NCBI GenBank assembly: GCA_002179805.1
Contig: NAVB01003757.1
Location: 1-10,308 of the forward strand
Direction: 5' to 3'
DNA: 10,308 nucleotides
From: Acanthamoeba lenticulata
Taxonomy: Eukaryota > Discosea > Longamoebia > Acanthamoebidae
The notes beneath the pieces were generated by a model that was given only the letters and a program-made list of their open reading frames with translations, was not told the DNA's origin and did not search any database. The position numbers and the translations under genes are program-made. Positions within the stretch are counted from its first letter, which is position 1. Each line of letters starts with the position of its first letter. Below, piece by piece: positions 6,585 to 10,308 of this stretch.

Positions 6585-9500
6585 ATGTCTTCCCTACACA
6601 CGATTCTTTTTGTGTGCTGGGTGCTTGTGTTCCTCGCGGCGACGAGCGGCGTCAGCAGCTTCACCTTCACCCTCTTGCACACGGGCGACTTGGCCGCACA
6701 GACCGTGGCGGTGGACTCCTACGACAACCCATGCACGTTGGTCTTCAATTCGGGAACGTCCAGCTACTCCTACACAGGCGCCGCGCCCCCGTGCCTGGGC
6801 GGCATGCCCCGCCTGAAGACGGCCATCGACGGCGTGCGCGCGGGCAGCGCGGGAACGCCCATCTTGCTTCTCGACGTGGGCAATATGTTCCAAAGTGAGT
6901 TTGACACGGGCTCGCTCTTCTTCAACACGTTCGAAACGGAGGCGGTGAGCTCCTTCATGGGGTACATGGACTACGACGCCATCCACTTCAACTACCGTGA
7001 GTTTTTGCTCGGCATGCAACCGTTGGCCGATTTCGTGGCCAATATGACCGCGCGAGGCGTCTCGGTCGTGGAGGCCAACCTCAACTGGGCCAACCAGAAC
7101 CAATTCAAGACCCTCGACATCGTCAACTACGTCACCTTCAACTACAGCGGCAACATCGTGGGCTACACGGCCGGCATCACGGGAGACCTCTCCACGGTGC
7201 TCAGCTTCCCCGAGAATATGTCGGCCACCGACGAGGTGGCTGGCATCCGACGAGCCGTGGGTATCATGCAGAACCGAGGCGTTAACAAAATCATCGTCTC
7301 CGTCTCCAGCACCTACGTGCTCAACTCGGGTACTGCCCCGCACAACAGCTCGTAACTGTAACAGTTTCCTTTTCTGTCCTTTTTAGCGTTTTTATTACGG
7401 AATTTTCTTTTCACTTAGTGCTCAAGCCCCAATGAGAAAATTCCGGACTTCGGCGGTTTTAAAATGTCCGACCAGATCCCAGCAAGTTCCGTGTACTCAC
7501 GCTTATGCGTGTGGTGGCCTCCAGTGCTGAGCGAGGTGCAGGGTATCGACATTATCATCGTGCCTGGCGCGCTCTACACCAATGACACGACCGACCTGGG
7601 CATCTACGAGACCGTCGCCGGCCCGTACCCGACAGTGGTGACCGCCGACTGGGAACAGCCCGTCCTCGTGGTGGGTGCTGGCTACGACGGGCGGCGCCTT
7701 GGGCGGCTCGACGTGACCTTCGACGACCTGGGCATCTTGACTTCGTGGAACGGCGAGGCCTTGCTGCTCGACGACAGCGTCGCCAACGACCCGGCGCTGT
7801 CGGCCGACATCCTGAACCGCTACGTGACCATCAACGCCGAGTACGGCAACGTGCTGGGCCAGGCCCTGGGCGAGTTTGGCTTCGAGGAGCGGTGCCTCTA
7901 CGGCCAGTGCACCATCGGCAACTGGGCCGCCGACGGCATGCGGTACATCGGCCAGACCCAGGTCGGCCTCTTTGACGGCGCCGGCCTGCGGGCGGGCTTC
8001 TCGACGGGCAACGTGACGCTGGGCAACATCAGGCGCACGCTGCCGTACTACATCAACCTGCTCTACACGTTCGACCTCCAGGGCCGGTACCTCCTGGCGA
8101 CGCTGGAGACCGGCCTCACGGTCCTGAGCGCCAGCTCCGAGGCGACCACGGTGCCCTTCCTCCAGGTGTCGGGCCTCAACTTCACCTACAACGAGAACGA
8201 GGCCGTGGGCATGCGCGTGGTCGACGTCAAGGTCGAGACCTCGCCCGGCGTGTGGGAGGCCCTCGTCATGGACAAGGCCTACAGCATCTCGACGATCGAC
8301 TTCCTCTTTGTCGGCGGCCTGGGCTTCACCGACATGGGCGCGCACGGCACCAACGTGGCCAAGCCGCGGCCCACGACCTACGTCGACGCCCTCTACTCCG
8401 AGTACATCGGCGCCATCTCGCCCATGAGCCCGCCCACGGACGTGCGCATCTCGACGACGTCGCTCACGCGGCGCACGTGCTATGCGACCAACGAATCCAT
8501 CAGCGCCGGCCAGATATGCAGCGGCGTGGGCACCTGCCTGAGCGGCGTGTGCACGTGCCCCGCGGGCTACACGGGCAGCTACTGCGAGGTCAACACGCAG
8601 TCGGGCTCGGGCTCGTCGAGCGACGTCACCATCGCGCTGGCCATCGCGCTGCCGATCGGCCTGGGCTGCCTGGGCCTGCTCTGCCTGGGCCTGCTCCTGC
8701 TGGCCCTCCTGCGCCACCGCTGGGCGCAGAAGCGCGACGCCGAGGCGTGGATGATCACGGCCAACGAGCTCGAGCTCAAGCAGCAGCTGGGCGAGGGCTC
8801 CTTCGGCCAGGTCTGGAAGGCCGACTGGCGCGACCAGGAGGTGGCCGTCAAGATGCTCACGCAGGAGGTGAGCGACTCGCGCGTCGCCCGCCAGGGCTTC
8901 CTCAACGAGATGCGGATCATGAGCCAGCTGCGCCACCCGAACGTGGTCCTCTTCATGGCCGCCTCGGTCAAGCCCTACATGGCCATCGTCATGGAGTTCA
9001 TGTCCCTCGGCTCCCTCTTCGACCTCCTCCACAACGAGCTCATCAGCGTCATCCCGCACCCGCTCCGGACCAAGATGGCCTACCAGGCGGCCAAGGGCAT
9101 GCACTTCCTCCACTCGTCGGGCATCGTCCACCGCGACCTCAAGTCCCTCAACATCCTCCTCGACGCCAAGTGGAACGTCAAGATCAGCGACTTTGGCCTC
9201 ACCAAGCTCCGCGAGGACAAGGAGACCGACATCGCCGTCGGCTCCGTCTACTGGACCGCCCCAGAGGTGTTGGCCGAGTCTCCCTCCACCGACTTCATTC
9301 TTGCCGACGTCTACAGGTACGTCTTTTTTTATTTTTATTTTATTTTTATTTTTATTATTTTGTAATGCGCTGGCTAATGCGTTTGGTCAGCTTTGGAATC
9401 ATCTTGTGGGAGCTGCTCACCCGCGAACAGCCGTACCCTGGGCTCAGGTAAATCATTCGCGCTCATTCTTCACATTCCCGTGCATTTTTGATCTTTTCCA

Positions 9501-10308
9501 TGGAACGCAACCAAATTATTATCTCACGTCAATTATGTCTCCGGCGGCGCAGCCCGGCGGCGGTGGCGGTTGCGGTGCTGCGGGATAAGCTGCGACCCGA
9601 AGTGCCGGACGATCATGACGCGCCGCCGGACTACCTCTCGCTGATGACGTCATGCTGGAGCCAGGACCCCGTCATCCGCCCGACCTTCCTCGAGATCATG
9701 ACCCGGCTCAGCTCCGACGTCGCCGCGTCGTCGGCCAGCTCCACGTCGGGCTCCTCCCGGCAGCCGCATGACGTCAACGCGTCGTGGACGCTGCCCTCGG
9801 CCAGCTCCTCGGCCGTGTCCGAGGACGACGACCGCTCCTTCTCGGCGGCGGGCGCCGGGGGCACGGTCCGCCCGCCTCACGGCGAGATGGCGATCGTGTT
9901 CACCGACATCACGCGCGCGGCCACGCTGTGGCAGCACGACCCCGAGTCCATGCGCGACGCGACGATGCTCCACAACGACGTGCTCCGGTCGCTCCTGCGC
10001 AAGTTTGGCGGCTACGAGGTGGTCTCGCCCAAGGACCGCAACGACGGCGAGGGCTCCTTCTGCGTGGCCTTCCAGGAAACGGCCGACGCGCTCGAGTGGT
10101 GCATGGCCACCCAGGTCAAGCTGCTCGAGGTCAACTGGCCCCAGAAGCTGCTCGAGCACCCGGGCGCCGGGGAGGAGCTGGGCAACATGTCCGACGACTG
10201 CGTCCTCTTCCGCGGCCTCCGCGTGCGGATGGGCCTCGACTTTGGCACGCCCAAGTCGATCAAGGACCCGGCCTCGCGGCGCATCCACTTTGTCGGCGCC
10301 GTGGTCAA
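6585..10308 (+). CDS. Receptor: 5'-nucleotidase-like ectodomain, EGF, TM, TKL kinase, class III cyclase (3' end outside)
   Basis: Exons 6585-7329, 7525-9316, 9391-9447 and 9553 to the edge, with all introns GT-AG and phases matched, give at least 1116 residues. Residues 1-26 are a signal peptide. Residues 27-~530 follow the two-part 5'-nucleotidase plan (metallophosphatase part, then the C-terminal part with GGLGF). The catalytic metal ligands of the first part are mostly replaced. C567-C602 is a six-cysteine EGF-like module; 618-644 is a single membrane span, followed by basic residues. Residues ~663-917 are a TKL-type protein kinase with every key residue: GEGSFG at 671, K691, HRDLKSLN with D786, DFG at 804 and APE. 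A Ser-rich linker follows. From 975 a class III adenylate/guanylate cyclase domain begins (VFTDI with metal-binding D983) and continues past the edge. Outside the cell the N-terminal half probably binds a ligand; inside, kinase and cyclase would signal. Amoebae of the Acanthamoeba type are known to carry many membrane kinase-cyclase proteins. Domain calls are firm; ligand and cyclase activity are unknown. Confidence 0.92.
7330..7524 (+). other. 195-bp intron in the receptor ectodomain
   Basis: The donor is GTACTG and the acceptor CCTCCAG; splicing gives codon G|TG and restores the nucleotidase-like reading …LNS-V-LSEVQGIDIII. It is the longest intron in the window and T-rich in its first half. 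If retained, translation would stop at 7353-7355 after seven extra residues, leaving a secreted fragment of the ectodomain. A second plausible donor (GTGTACTCAC at 7491) lies inside it, but I could not draw a coding micro-exon that keeps the frame. Confidence 0.8.
9317..9390 (+). repeat. 74-bp intron with a T-rich TTTTA/TTTTTA tract inside the kinase domain
   Basis: The donor GTACGTC is followed by a T/A-only stretch at about 9324-9361 made of repeated TTTTTA and TTTTA units, ending with TTTGGTCAG as acceptor. Splicing joins ADVY-S-FGIILWELL, the conserved kinase helix F region. The sharp drop in GC compared with the flanking exons marks the intron clearly. Confidence 0.88.
9448..9552 (+). 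other. 105-bp intron at the end of the kinase domain
   Basis: The donor is GTAAATC right after CTC AG; the acceptor GGCGGCGCAG precedes CCCGGCGG. The join gives PYPGLSPAAVAVAVLRD, which matches the usual sequence of this kinase region. The short flanking exon (9391-9447) is only 57 bases. Confidence 0.85.

Noticed and set aside
7428..7500. Possible micro-exon between two introns in the receptor ectodomain
   Set aside because: The phase required by the flanking exons meets a TGA at once; direct joining of 7329 to 7525 restores the expected family sequence without it.
7503..9131. A 542-codon open frame on the minus strand opposite the receptor gene
   Set aside because: It is Ala/Arg/His/Asp-rich without domains and arises because the opposing exon is very GC-rich with G/C at third positions, which removes stop codons from the antisense frame.
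8252..9451. A 399-codon plus-strand frame overlapping the receptor in another frame
   Set aside because: It has an Arg/Pro/His-rich composition typical of a shifted GC-rich frame, and it reads through the obvious T-rich intron at 9317-9390.
9644..9780. TGACGTCA and TGACGTCAA strings resembling cAMP-response elements
   Set aside because: They lie inside the kinase and linker coding sequence and are explained by common GAC and GTC codons in this GC-rich gene.

Overview
The window looks like nuclear DNA of a free-living amoeba, most likely Acanthamoeba or a close relative. This is an inference from several features: GC-rich exons with strong third-position GC bias, many short (66-195 bp) GT-AG spliceosomal introns, a eukaryotic tRNA gene with internal A and B boxes, a joined trehalose-6-phosphate synthase/phosphatase, and a receptor that joins a 5'-nucleotidase-like ectodomain, a TKL-type kinase and a class III nucleotidyl cyclase. 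There are no operons or bacterial ribosome binding sites.

Layout. (1) 1-3097, minus strand: a trehalose-6-phosphate synthase/phosphatase gene with 11 exons visible. All phases agree, giving 719 residues before it runs off the left edge. (2) 3098-3589: its upstream region. (3) 3590-3662, plus strand: an intronless tRNA-Thr(AGT) with a T7 Pol III terminator. (4) 3868-4454, plus strand: a small two-exon membrane protein of unknown function behind a clear TATA box. (5) 4455-4943: a tail-to-tail gap in which I see no gene. (6) 4944-6041, minus strand: an intronless secreted protein of the papain-like C39 peptidase type with a complete Cys/His/Asp set. (7) 6042-6584: a divergent promoter region with a TATA-like element on each strand. 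(8) 6585 to the right edge, plus strand: a receptor-type gene with four exons visible and at least 1116 residues. Its order is signal peptide, 5'-nucleotidase-like ectodomain, EGF-like module, one membrane span, kinase, Ser-rich linker and the start of a class III cyclase.

The genes are not an obvious functional unit. Two themes recur. First, old enzyme folds have lost active-site residues: the glycosyltransferase half of the trehalose protein lacks several substrate-binding residues while its phosphatase half is intact, and the receptor's nucleotidase half lacks most metal ligands while its kinase is intact. Both look like sensor or scaffold domains joined to working domains. Second, extracellular and environmental sensing: a secreted protease-like protein lies next to a transmembrane kinase-cyclase receptor. 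Trehalose and cAMP metabolism are both plausible parts of stress or encystment biology, but nothing in the sequence links these genes directly.
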